DNA of 64,000 bases, from positions 48,625 to 112,624 of the forward strand of contig NZ_VIDQ01000014.1 of the NCBI RefSeq assembly GCF_009760915.1, written 5' to 3'. The number at the start of each line of letters is the position of its first letter. Positions within the stretch are counted from its first letter, which is position 1. The translations under genes were made by a program, and so were the position numbers. Source of the DNA: Azohydromonas aeria. GTDB lineage: Bacteria > Pseudomonadota > Gammaproteobacteria > Burkholderiales > Burkholderiaceae_C. This document shows positions 28,358 to 36,323 of the stretch, in pieces. Below the pieces are notes generated by a model, which had not been told where the DNA came from, made no database searches, and worked only from the letters and a program-made list of their open reading frames with translations.

Positions 28358-28514
28358 GGGGACCTCCAGCATGCGGGCGCGGGACCGCCCGCTTCGCCGG
28401 GGATGCTAAGCATGGCGCCCAACGTGGCGCCAGGGGACAAGCCCCACGGCGGCCGCGCTTCGACGGCGCGCAGCCGGCACGCCGGGCCTGCACCGGGCTC
28501 GCACCGGGCCGCGC

Positions 28515-28955
28515 TCAGGACGCCCCTGCTGAGCGGGGAACCTTGACCACGGCATCGCCCGTGATCACCACCAGCGAGTCGTGCACCGTGCAGACGGTTT
28601 CAAGATGCGCAATGCCCTTGTCCTTTTGCACCCTGGTCACTGAGACGGTCGCGCTCACGGTGTCGCCCGGGCGCACCGGCGCGACGAAGCGCAGGTTCTG
28701 GCCCAGGTAGATGCTGCCCGGACCGGGCAGCCGATTGGCAATGGCGGCGGAGATGATGCTGGCGCTGAGCATGCCGTGGGCGATGCGCCCCTTGAACGGC
28801 GTGCGTGCCGCGAAGGCCTCGTTGGTGTGCACCGCGTTGTGGTCGCCGGAGACGCCGGCGAACAGCACGATGTCCGCATCCGTGATGGTCTTGGAGAAGC
28901 TGGCCTTCATGCCGACTTCCAGATCGTCGATGGTGTAGCCGCCAAGATCGTTCAT
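28515..28955 (-). CDS. MaoC-family (R)-specific enoyl-CoA hydratase-like protein
   Basis: 146 residues from ATG 28955. Single hot-dog fold with the hydratase-2 active-site motif: FAGVSGDHNAVH (Asp and His), then FKGRIAHGMLSAS and LGQNLRFVAPVRPGD, TVSATVSV. PhaJ-type enzymes hydrate trans-2-enoyl-CoA. A thioester-dependent step in an aromatic locus would fit the CoA-forming 2-oxoacid oxidoreductase. It is monocistronic by position and carries its own copy of the operator. Confidence 0.85.
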   Translation of the reverse strand: MNDLGGYTIDDLEVGMKASFSKTITDADIVLFAGVSGDHNAVHTNEAFAARTPFKGRIAHGMLSASIISAAIANRLPGPGSIYLGQNLRFVAPVRPGDTVSATVSVTRVQKDKGIAHLETVCTVHDSLVVITGDAVVKVPRSAGAS

Positions 28956-28992
28956 GGGTGCTGTTCCTTGAAGCGTGGTCTCGATGGCTCGC

Positions 28993-29048
28993 ATTCTTGG
29001 CAACGCGGGGCGGCGCGACCAATGTAGTTGCGAAATTCGACCGATTCA
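28993..29048 (-). promoter_or_regulatory. LysR-type regulon promoter, site E (MaoC gene)
   Basis: Read leftward: TGAATCGGTCGAATTTC (29048-29032), AATTTCGC ending at 29030, 31 bases, then AAGAAT (28998-28993), 38 bases before the MaoC start. Same architecture as the other six sites. Confidence 0.62.
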
Positions 29049-29096
29049 GCGCCGCAATCTGCCCCGGCGGCCCGGCCTTCGGAGAGACAGTGGCCA

Positions 29097-29978
29097 TCAG
29101 GCACGCACCCAGGACGTGCCCCAGTGGTTGTACATGCGGCGCGAGTTGGGCCACTGCCGGGGTGGCTGCACGCGCGTCATGACTTCTAGCTCGGCCGAGA
29201 TCTCGATGTTGTTGCCGTCCGGGTCCTTGATCATGAAGAAGAGGTTGTGCCCCGGCCCGTGCCGGCCCGGCCCCCACCAGGGCGCGATGTCGAGATCGCC
29301 CAAGTAGTCCAGCCAGTCGCGCAGGTCGTTCCAGCAGGTGGTCTCGTAGCAATGGTGGTCATGGCGCGCGCTGGTCCCGGTGAACACGGCCAGGCTGTGG
29401 TGCTCGGGATCGGCACGGAAGAAGTGCACGTGGGCCTGCCCCGGGGGCTCGTGCTCCTGGCTCTTGAGCACCGTGTCGGAGACGGCGAAGCCCAGCACAT
29501 CGGCATAGAAGGTGCGCAGCGGCTCCAGCTGCGTGGTCGCCACCACCGCGTGCTGCAGGCGTGCCGGCAACGCGGCGGCGCGGGTCGAGGCTGCAGACGC
29601 TGCAGTTCCCATCTGCACCGGCAGCCCGAACACGGCCAGCCGCCCGTCCGGGTCGCGTACCGCCACGGCGCCGGGCTCGAACAGCGGCGTCGGCGACTGC
29701 AGCAGCGGCACGCCGGCCGCCTCGAGCCGGTGCCGCAGTGCGGCAAGCTGGTCGGCATGCTCGATACGCCAGGCGCTGAAAGGATGGTGTCCGCGCTCGC
29801 CGCGGCCCAGCAGCAGCCGGCGCCCGGGACCCTGCGCCAGCACCAGGTCCTCAGACAGCACGGCAGGTGCCATGCCGAGGACGTCACGGTAGAAGCGCGC
29901 CAGCGCCTGCGGATCGGGCGAGTCCAGGCGCAGGTGGTCCAGCGTCGCTGGCCAGAGGGCGGAGTCGGTGCGGTGCAT
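29097..29978 (-). CDS. Two-domain VOC extradiol dioxygenase, second full-length copy
   Basis: 293 residues. N-terminal module LDHLRLDSPDPQALARFYRDVLGMAP, C-terminal module with probable metal ligands His in LQHAVVATTQL, His in DHHCYETTCW and Glu in NNIEISAELE. The C-terminal sequence RMYNHWGTSW is common in catechol 2,3-dioxygenase-like enzymes. The start lies one base beyond the end of the hydrolase gene (stop at 29980), so cleavage and C-C hydrolysis are coupled. Only weak resemblance to the other two VOC proteins by eye; a different substrate is likely. Confidence 0.86.
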   Translation of the reverse strand: MHRTDSALWPATLDHLRLDSPDPQALARFYRDVLGMAPAVLSEDLVLAQGPGRRLLLGRGERGHHPFSAWRIEHADQLAALRHRLEAAGVPLLQSPTPLFEPGAVAVRDPDGRLAVFGLPVQMGTAASAASTRAAALPARLQHAVVATTQLEPLRTFYADVLGFAVSDTVLKSQEHEPPGQAHVHFFRADPEHHSLAVFTGTSARHDHHCYETTCWNDLRDWLDYLGDLDIAPWWGPGRHGPGHNLFFMIKDPDGNNIEISAELEVMTRVQPPRQWPNSRRMYNHWGTSWVRA

Positions 29979-29979
29979 C

Positions 29980-30831
29980 TCAGGCCCCTTTCAGGAAATC
30001 GATGTGGACGCGGTTGAAGGTCTGCGGGTCCTCGAATTGCGGCCAGTGGCCGCAGCGTTCCATGACGACGAAGCGCGCGCCGGGGATGGCGTCGGCCAGG
30101 TTGCGGCCCACTTGCAGGCTGCTGCCGGGGTCGTGCTCCGTCCACAGCACCAGTGTGGGCTGCTCGATGCGGCCCAGCTCCCGCGGCGTCAGCAGGTTGG
30201 GCAGCCGGTACTCCGCGGTATGCAGGCACATGATGTGTTCCATGGTCCGGCCAAAGCCAGGCTGGCTGTAGATGCGGTGCCGCAGCTCCACCATCTCGTC
30301 GCTGACCTGCGACGGGTCCAGCAGCAGCCACTCCAGCCGCCGGCGCACGGACTCGCGCGTGGGAGCACGCGCCGCCTCGATGGACAGCGCGTGCACCCGC
30401 GCGCTCACCGCCGGGTCGTAGTGCACGCCGGCCGCGGTGTTGAGCACAAGGCGGGAGACGCGCTGCGGCGCGGTCGTCGCCAGCCGGGCCGCGACCCAGC
30501 CGCCCAAGGACTCGCCGGAGACATGCGCGCGTTCTATGCCCAGCGCATCCATCAGCGCCAGCAGGTGCGCCACGTAATGCCGCGGCTCGTAGGGATGGTC
30601 AGGCCGGTCGCTGTAGCCGTGCCCAAGCATGTCCGGGACGATGACGCGAAAGTGCCGCGCGTGGTCTGCGATGTTGCGCGTGTAGGCCTCCAGGTAGCCG
30701 CCGCTGCCGTGCAGCAGCAGCAGGGTCTCAGGGTGTTCGCTGCCCGCCTCCAGGTAGCGGGTGCGCACACCGCCAGCATCGGCGTAAGCGATACGGTGCG
30801 GGCATGACGCCAGGTCCAGCCACATCGACAT
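29980..30831 (-). CDS. Meta-cleavage product C-C bond hydrolase (alpha/beta hydrolase)
   Basis: 283 residues. The triad is visible: Ser in SGESLGGWVAAR, Asp in LVLWTEHDPG and His in MERCGHWPQFED; the oxyanion region is LLLLHGSGGYLEAY. This matches the BphD/DmpD/XylF/MhpC class that hydrolyses ring-cleavage products to 2-hydroxypenta-2,4-dienoate plus an acid. GHWPQFEDPQTFN is the usual C-terminal signature. First gene of a two-gene operon with the dioxygenase at 29097; the hydratase at 16663 would use its product. Confidence 0.9.
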   Translation of the reverse strand: MSMWLDLASCPHRIAYADAGGVRTRYLEAGSEHPETLLLLHGSGGYLEAYTRNIADHARHFRVIVPDMLGHGYSDRPDHPYEPRHYVAHLLALMDALGIERAHVSGESLGGWVAARLATTAPQRVSRLVLNTAAGVHYDPAVSARVHALSIEAARAPTRESVRRRLEWLLLDPSQVSDEMVELRHRIYSQPGFGRTMEHIMCLHTAEYRLPNLLTPRELGRIEQPTLVLWTEHDPGSSLQVGRNLADAIPGARFVVMERCGHWPQFEDPQTFNRVHIDFLKGA

Positions 30832-30860
30832 GGGTTTCTCCGTTGGTTGCGACGGAAAGC

Positions 30861-30916
30861 ACCTTACCGATGGCTCGCATCATGAAACAGCGCAGCGGCT
30901 GAATGCCGCCCATTCA
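30861..30916 (-). promoter_or_regulatory. LysR-type regulon promoter, site C (hydrolase-dioxygenase operon)
   Basis: Read leftward: the best palindrome of the set, TGAATGGGCGGCATTCA (30916-30900), CATTCAGC ending at 30898, 31 bases, TAAGGT (30866-30861). The operator overlaps the last codon of the LysR gene upstream (stop at 30916-30914). Confidence 0.68.
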
Positions 30917-31843
30917 GGCCGCGGATGAAAGCGGCGGCGGCGGGACGTCCACCCCGCCGCCGAACAGCCGCCGCAGCGTGCCGCGCAGCCAGGCGTTGGC
31001 GGGGTCCTGGTGACTGCGCTGGTGCCAGAACTGGCGCACCGTGAAGGGCGGCAGCTCGATGGGCGCCTCCAGCACGCGCAGACTGCCCAGGGCAGCGGTG
31101 GCGGCCAGCCGGCCGGGCACCAGGGCCACGAGGTCCGACCCCGCCACCAGGGGCAGCACGGGGCCGAACTCGCGCAGCTCCAGCCGCACGTGCAGCGCCT
31201 CGGCTTGCAGCCGGTCCTTGAGCTGGCCGTGGCCGGTGCCGGGAGAGGCCACCGCCACGAAGGCCTCGCCGCGCAGCGCATGCGAGCCAGCGGCCTCGCG
31301 CAGGCGCGGATGCTGCGCGCGAGCGATGGCGACGTAGCGGTCCTCGAACAGGCGCTGCTGCACGATGCCGCCCTCTAGCGCGGGCAGGTGGCCGATGGCC
31401 AGGTCCAGCTCGCCGTCAGCAAAGCGCTCGCGCACCTCGCGCGCAGGGTACTGGCCGACCTTGAGCTGTACCCGGGGCGCGATCGCGGTGAGCTCTCGCA
31501 GCAGCGTTGGCAGCAGCACCAGGGCGCCCACGTCGGTGGTGCACAGGTGGAAGCTGCGCGTGGCCTGGGCCGGCTCGAAGGCGGGCTGCATCTCGAAGGA
31601 GCGGTCCAGCAGTTCCAGCGCCTGCCGCACCAGCGGCGCCATGGCCTGCGCGCGCTCGGTGGGCTGCAGCCCGCGGCCGCAGCGAACGAACAGCGGGTCG
31701 CCGAAATGGCGGCGCAGCCGCAGCAGCGCGTTGCTCGTGGCCGGCTGCGACAGGCCCAGGCGCTCGCCGCCGCGGGTCAGGCTGCCGGCCGTGACGATGG
31801 CGTCGAAAACGCGCAGCAGGTTCAGGTCAGGCAAGGCTTGCAT
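30914..31843 (-). CDS. LysR-family regulator of the meta-cleavage locus (second)
   Basis: 309 residues from ATG 31843. HTH: DLNLLRVFDAIVTAGSLTRG, then LGLSQPATSNALLRLRRHFG and DPLFVRCGRG, the same NodD/LinR-like branch as the regulator at 27329, to which it is clearly paralogous (for example RQFWHQRSHQDPANAWLRG against SQFWHKRFHQDPGNRWLRR). It is divergent from the TauE-type permease, with a copy of the operator between them. Confidence 0.9.
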   Translation of the reverse strand: MQALPDLNLLRVFDAIVTAGSLTRGGERLGLSQPATSNALLRLRRHFGDPLFVRCGRGLQPTERAQAMAPLVRQALELLDRSFEMQPAFEPAQATRSFHLCTTDVGALVLLPTLLRELTAIAPRVQLKVGQYPAREVRERFADGELDLAIGHLPALEGGIVQQRLFEDRYVAIARAQHPRLREAAGSHALRGEAFVAVASPGTGHGQLKDRLQAEALHVRLELREFGPVLPLVAGSDLVALVPGRLAATAALGSLRVLEAPIELPPFTVRQFWHQRSHQDPANAWLRGTLRRLFGGGVDVPPPPLSSAA

Positions 31844-31902
31844 GGCGGCGTTGCTCCTCCAGGGGCACGCGGCACGCGGCAGCGCAGGTTTCATCCAGCG
31901 CG

Positions 31903-31958
31903 TGAATGTCCGGCATCCAGCGGGCGGTCTGTTCCATGGCGAGGGTGCGTTCGAGGAT
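31903..31958 (+). promoter_or_regulatory. LysR-type regulon promoter, site G (TauE-type permease)
   Basis: TGAATGTCCGGCATCCA (31903-31919), CATCCAGC ending at 31921, 31 bases, then GAGGAT (31953-31958), 39 bases before the permease ATG. The -10 match is the weakest of the set. The palindrome could also serve the divergent LysR gene. Confidence 0.5.
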
Positions 31959-31997
31959 GGATGCCCGCTCATCCACTCTATTCAACCCCCAAGCACC

Positions 31998-32816
31998 ATG
32001 GACATTTTCGACCTTTCCCTGCTCCTGCCGATTGCCGTTCTCGGCCTGGCGGCGGGCTTCCTGGCCGGCCTGCTGGGCATTGGCGGCGGCATGCTGCTCG
32101 TCCCCGGTTTGACCTTCATCCTGGGTCCGCGCATTGGCGACCCCGGTCTCACCGTCAAGGTCGCCATCGCCACCTCGATGGCCACCATCGTCGTGACCTC
32201 GGTGTCCAGCGTCCTGGCCCACCAGCGCCGCGGCGTGATCCGCTGGGACATCGTGGCCCGCCTGGCGCCGGGCGTGGTGCTCGGCGGCCTGATCGGCGGC
32301 ATCGGTCTCTTTGCACACCTCAAGGGTCAATGGCTGGCCCTGGGCTTTGCCACCTTCGTGGCCTGGAGCGGCTGGCGCATGCTGGCTTCCGGCTCCGCCC
32401 CGCCCCGCCGCGGCCTGCCCGGCACGCCGGGCATGGCGGCCGTGGGCACCGGCATAGGCACGCTCTCCGGCCTGGTAGGCGCGGGCGGCGGTTTCCTGGC
32501 CGTGCCCTTCATGGTGGCCTGCAGCGTGCCGCTGCACGCCGCGGTGGCCACCAGCGCCGCGCTGGGCCTGCCGGTGGCGCTGTCCAACGTCGCCGGCCAC
32601 GCGGCGGCCGGCTGGGATCTGCGCGCGGCCATTCCCGGCGCCTGGGGTTACTTCCACGGGATCGCACTGGTGGGCGTGGCGCTGTGCAGCGTGCCGGCGG
32701 CGCAGTTGGGCGCGCGGGCCGCGCATGCCCTGCCCGCACGGCGGTTGCGCCGCGCGTTCGCCGTGGTGCTGTGGGCCTTGGCGGCCTACATGTTCGTGCA
32801 AGGCCTGCGCGGGTAG
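31998..32816 (+). CDS. TauE/SafE-type sulfite/organic anion exporter family permease
   Basis: 272 residues from ATG 31998, with about eight hydrophobic helices. The two family repeats start AVLGLAAGFLAGLLGIGGGM and VGTGIGTLSGLVGAGGGFLA, each with the GGG turn. Family members move sulfite, sulfoacetate or other organic anions. Placement beside the LysR gene and a copy of the shared operator suggests transport of a substrate or product of this pathway; the actual solute is unknown. Confidence 0.88.
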   Translation: MDIFDLSLLLPIAVLGLAAGFLAGLLGIGGGMLLVPGLTFILGPRIGDPGLTVKVAIATSMATIVVTSVSSVLAHQRRGVIRWDIVARLAPGVVLGGLIGGIGLFAHLKGQWLALGFATFVAWSGWRMLASGSAPPRRGLPGTPGMAAVGTGIGTLSGLVGAGGGFLAVPFMVACSVPLHAAVATSAALGLPVALSNVAGHAAAGWDLRAAIPGAWGYFHGIALVGVALCSVPAAQLGARAAHALPARRLRRAFAVVLWALAAYMFVQGLRG

Positions 32817-32837
32817 GCCGCAGGACACGAAACAACA

Positions 32838-32859
32838 GGCGGCCGGCCCAACGGCCGCC
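32838..32859. terminator. Bidirectional hairpin between convergent permease genes
   Basis: Perfect 8-bp stem GGCGGCCG / CGGCCGCC with a 6-base loop, in the 71 bases between the ends of the TauE-type gene (+) and dctM (-). Likely terminates both. Confidence 0.55.
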
Positions 32860-32887
32860 GCCCGCCTGTGCAGACACAGGAGCATGC

Positions 32888-34210
32888 TCACATCCGCGCC
32901 AGCCAGGTGCTCAGCGCCGGAAAGGCGATCAGCAGGCCCAGCAGCGCCGCCATGGCCAGCACGAAGGGCGCGGTGCCGGCGAACACGTCGCGCGTGGTGA
33001 TGCGGCGATCGTCCAGCGTGGACTTCACCGTGTACACCGAGATGCCGAAGGGCGGCGTCAGCAGGCCGATCTCCACCGCCACGATGGTGACGATGCCGAA
33101 CCAGATCAGGTCCATGCCCAGCGCCGAGGCCACCGGCAGCACGATGGGCAGCAGGATCAGCATGATCGACACCGAGTCGATCAGGCAGCCCAGCAGCAGC
33201 ACGATCGCCAGGTACAGCACCAGGAAGCCGTAGAAGCCCAGGTCCAGTTGCGTGATGAAGTCGGCAATGCCCGCCGGCAGGCCGCTGAGCGCGAGCATGC
33301 GGCTGTAGAGCGCGGCGGCCAGAATCAGGAACAGGATGGAGACCGTCACATGGCCGGTCTCCACCAGCACGCGCCAGAGGTTGCCGCCGCCCAGCCGCCG
33401 CTTGGCCAGCGCGATGGCCAGAGCGCCAGCCGCACCCACCGCGCCGGCCTCGGTGGTGGTGAACAGGCCGCCGTACAGGCCGCCCAGCACCAGCACGATC
33501 AGGCCGAGAATGGGCACGCCTTTCTTCAACACCGAGGACACCGGCTCGGCCAGGGTGGCCGCCAGCACCTTCGCAGCGTCAGGCGCGGCGAACATCCGCC
33601 CAGGAGCGAGCCAGGCCATGCCGATGATCAGGCCGCCGAACAGCAGCGCCAGCAGTGCGCCGGGAATGACGCCGGCCAGGAACATGCGCCCGACCGACTC
33701 CTCCGCCAGCACGCCGTAGATGATCATCAGCAGGCTGGGCGGGATCAGCATGCCCAGCACCGAGCTGCCGGCCACGACACCCACGGCGAAGCGCGGCGCG
33801 TAGCCGTGGCGCACCATCTCCGGCACCGCCACCTTGGTGAAGACGGCGGCCGAGGCGATGGAGACGCCCGTGATGGCCGCAAAGGCGGCGTTGGCCCCCA
33901 CCGTGGCCACGCCCAGGCCGCCTCGGATGCGCCGGAACAGCCACTCGAACACGTCGAAGGTTTCCCGCCCGACGCCCGAGACGCTGACCAGCAGCCCCAT
34001 CAGCACGAACAGCGGGACCACGCCGTAAGTGTGGTCCTGCAGCGCATCGTTGGCTGCTGCGGCGACCATGCGCGCAGCCAGGCCGCCGTCCTTGAGCAGC
34101 AGGATGCCGGCGAAGGAGGTCAGGCCCAGCGCGATGGCGATGTGCATGCCTGCGACGACGGCGCCCAGCAGCACCAGCACGGAAAACATTCCGATCTCGA
34201 TGCCGCTCAT
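32888..34210 (-). CDS. dctM: TRAP transporter large permease subunit
   Basis: 440 residues from ATG 34210, with about a dozen membrane segments. DctM/SiaM features: GMHIAIALGLTSFAGIL, VPLFVLMGLLVSVSG, FAAITGVSIASAAVFTKVAV, GSSVLGMLIPPSLLMIIYGV, TTTEAGAVGAAGALA and a final LLTPPFGISVYTVKS. It forms the sodium-dependent pore that works with DctQ and DctP. It follows dctQ by two bases. Confidence 0.95.
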   Translation of the reverse strand: MSGIEIGMFSVLVLLGAVVAGMHIAIALGLTSFAGILLLKDGGLAARMVAAAANDALQDHTYGVVPLFVLMGLLVSVSGVGRETFDVFEWLFRRIRGGLGVATVGANAAFAAITGVSIASAAVFTKVAVPEMVRHGYAPRFAVGVVAGSSVLGMLIPPSLLMIIYGVLAEESVGRMFLAGVIPGALLALLFGGLIIGMAWLAPGRMFAAPDAAKVLAATLAEPVSSVLKKGVPILGLIVLVLGGLYGGLFTTTEAGAVGAAGALAIALAKRRLGGGNLWRVLVETGHVTVSILFLILAAALYSRMLALSGLPAGIADFITQLDLGFYGFLVLYLAIVLLLGCLIDSVSIMLILLPIVLPVASALGMDLIWFGIVTIVAVEIGLLTPPFGISVYTVKSTLDDRRITTRDVFAGTAPFVLAMAALLGLLIAFPALSTWLARM

Positions 34211-34212
34211 GA

Positions 34213-34791
34213 TCAGGCTCCGTAGGCGACGGAAGAGCGCTTGGCGCCGAAGGCCTGGCGCAGTTCGGCCACGGCCAGCAGCAGGAACTGCACCAGCGTG
34301 GCGGCCGAGCCGATCAGCGAGACCAGCAGCACCGGCCAGGTCGGCGCGGTGAAGACGCCCTCGACGCCGATGAAGTCGTTCTCCGTCCAGGCCTGGGCGA
34401 AGGGCTCCAGCGTGGCCATGAAGACCACGCCACAGAAGGCCGCGCCGCAGGCCAGCAGCACGGCCTGCAGCAGCGCGCCGGCGCGAGGGTGGCGCCGACG
34501 AAAGCCGTCGATGAAGATCTCGGCGCGGCTGAGACGGCCGTGGCGCAGCGCGCTGGCCAGCTGCAGGAACACGATGGCGACGATGGACAGTGCCACCAGC
34601 TCGGTGACGCCGGTGATCGGACCGTCGAACAGGTTGCGCGACGCAACGTCCGCACACACCAGCAGCATCATCGCCGCGATGAGCAGCGAACCCAGGCTGG
34701 CCAAGCCATCGACGGCCCAGCCGAAGAGGCTTGAGGGCGCGGTGCGCGCGCCGGCCTGCGTGTTGTCGTGAAGATCAGCTCCGTGGGACAT
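34213..34791 (-). CDS. dctQ: TRAP transporter small permease subunit
   Basis: 192 residues from ATG 34791, four hydrophobic helices (around 26-47, 60-82, 103-125 and 148-170). The DctQ pattern is MLLVCADVASRNLFDGPITGVTEL followed by a central RAEIFIDGF segment. An N-terminal cytoplasmic extension of ~22 residues has no recognisable motif. Second gene of the dctP-dctQ-dctM operon. Confidence 0.9.
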   Translation of the reverse strand: MSHGADLHDNTQAGARTAPSSLFGWAVDGLASLGSLLIAAMMLLVCADVASRNLFDGPITGVTELVALSIVAIVFLQLASALRHGRLSRAEIFIDGFRRRHPRAGALLQAVLLACGAAFCGVVFMATLEPFAQAWTENDFIGVEGVFTAPTWPVLLVSLIGSAATLVQFLLLAVAELRQAFGAKRSSVAYGA

Positions 34792-34820
34792 GGCGGTTCT
34801 CCAAAGTCGCTGGCGGTTCG

Positions 34821-35921
34821 TCACTTGTCCCACTCGCGCAGAGGCGCGACGCCGAGCTGGCGCACGGCCTGCATGTAGGCCGTCAGCACCTGCGTGCCGG
34901 GTTGGCCTTTGGCGTCCAGGCCTTTGGCCCAGTCCCGACCCAGTGCGGGCAACGCCCTGATCCAGGCCTCGCGTTCGGCAGCCGGCAGCGCGCTGATGCG
35001 AACCGGCGGGTTCTGGGACTTGCCGCGCTCCACCATGACCTGCAGGGCGGCCTTGCGGCTGTCGAGCATCAGCTCTCCCAGGCGACGGCTGTAGTCCCGC
35101 GCCACGGCCTGCATCACGGACCTTACCTCGGCCGGCAGGCGGTTCCAGCTGTCCTTGTTGACCGCCAGTGCGCCGGAGAGGAAGGAGCCCAGGTCCACCT
35201 GCGTGATGTAGGGCGTGACCTCGTGCAGCTTGATGCCGATCGCGCCGGAGGCGATGGTGATGACGCCACTGACCACGCCCGTCTTGACGTCGTTGTAGTA
35301 GCTGGGCAGTGCGCTGTTGACCGGCACGATGCCCGCGCCGCCGGCCATCAGCGCCACGGCGCCGGAGGCGGCGAATTTCTTGCCCTTGAGGTCCGCGAGG
35401 CCGTTGACGGGGAAGGTGGTGTAGAGGTCCAGCGTGTCGGCGGCCGTCGCCGCCAGGAACACGGCGTTGTTGCGTTCCCACTCGGCCTTGAGCGCCGGCG
35501 TGGACGGCACCAGGCGATTGAAGATGTCGATCACCTGGCGCGGATCGCCGGTGAGCGCCGGCGCGTAGCTCGACACCTGCGACAGCGGCAGCCTGGCGCC
35601 TTCGGTGGCGGCGAAGACCCAGCCCACGTCCACCACGCCCTGTCCGAGCGAGCTGAGCGTGGCGTTGGGCTTGTAGAGCACGCCGCCATAGCCCTCGCGC
35701 CAGGCGATGCGGTAGCGGTTGCCCGCCTCGGCCAGGCGCTTGTTGACCTCGGGCTGGAAGTAGGACTGCATCAGCCCGACCCAGGGCACCACCGTGGGGT
35801 GGCTGGCGCCGATAGTCAGGTTGATGGTCTGTTGCGCCGTCGCCGGAAAGGCAGTGGCGGCGGCCGTGGCCGCGACGGCCACGGCCATGCGGCGGTGAAG
35901 GCCGCGAAGCAGCACTTGCAT
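34821..35921 (-). CDS. dctP: TRAP transporter substrate-binding protein
   Basis: 366 residues, signal peptide ending near FPATAQQ. The DctP-family periplasmic receptor shows IGASHPTVVPWVGLMQSYFQ, LYTTFPVNGLADLKGKKFAASG, GVITIASGAIGIKLHEV and VNKDSWNRLPAEVRSVM. TRAP receptors bind a carboxylate through an Arg. The operon carries the same promoter arrangement as the ring-cleavage genes, so it probably imports the aromatic acid or an intermediate. Confidence 0.9.
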   Translation of the reverse strand: MQVLLRGLHRRMAVAVAATAAATAFPATAQQTINLTIGASHPTVVPWVGLMQSYFQPEVNKRLAEAGNRYRIAWREGYGGVLYKPNATLSSLGQGVVDVGWVFAATEGARLPLSQVSSYAPALTGDPRQVIDIFNRLVPSTPALKAEWERNNAVFLAATAADTLDLYTTFPVNGLADLKGKKFAASGAVALMAGGAGIVPVNSALPSYYNDVKTGVVSGVITIASGAIGIKLHEVTPYITQVDLGSFLSGALAVNKDSWNRLPAEVRSVMQAVARDYSRRLGELMLDSRKAALQVMVERGKSQNPPVRISALPAAEREAWIRALPALGRDWAKGLDAKGQPGTQVLTAYMQAVRQLGVAPLREWDK

Positions 35922-35981
35922 GACAGGTCTCCTTGGGTGGTTCGAAATCCGGCCGGGCCCGACGGGCCTTCGGTGAAGACC

Positions 35982-36037
35982 AGCTTAGGAAGAGCCTCCT
36001 CCTCGAACCACTCAAGAAGCGAAATGGGATCTATCAG
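35982..36037 (-). promoter_or_regulatory. LysR-type regulon promoter, site D (TRAP operon)
   Basis: Read leftward: CTGATAGATCCCATTTC (36037-36021), CATTTCGC ending at 36019, 31 bases, TAAGCT (35987-35982). The upstream half-site is weaker than in other copies. The spacer begins TTCTTGAGTGG, identical to the reductase promoter at 16506-16516. Confidence 0.6.
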
Positions 36038-36323
36038 CGGCATGAATCGGCGAGGAGCACAGCCGCCGATTCGGCCCGCCGCAGTTCGGGCAACCTGCGG
36101 CCGTGCCGCGCTGCGAGCGGGCGTCGCCTCGCCCCATCGGCCGGGCCGTGTTGAAGCACGATCACGACGTCAGACATTGCCGACGGTACGCAGGCCTCAT
36201 GCGGTCCTACGGCGGAGCTTCCTGGAAGTCGTGTTTGATCACTGCCATCGGCCGGGGTATCAAAGACGACGTCCTGCAGGTGACAGCCTCGACGAACGGC
36301 GCCCGACGGCGCAAGGAGATCTC

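Noticed and set aside
31388..34225. 945-codon plus-strand open frame
   Set aside because: Runs antisense to a LysR gene, out of frame through the TauE-type gene and antisense to dctM; His/Gln/Arg-rich shadow sequence.
36044..36323. Possible N-terminal extension of the ycaC-like frame
   Set aside because: The frame is open but shows no similarity, and a strong ribosome site lies just before the conserved start position.
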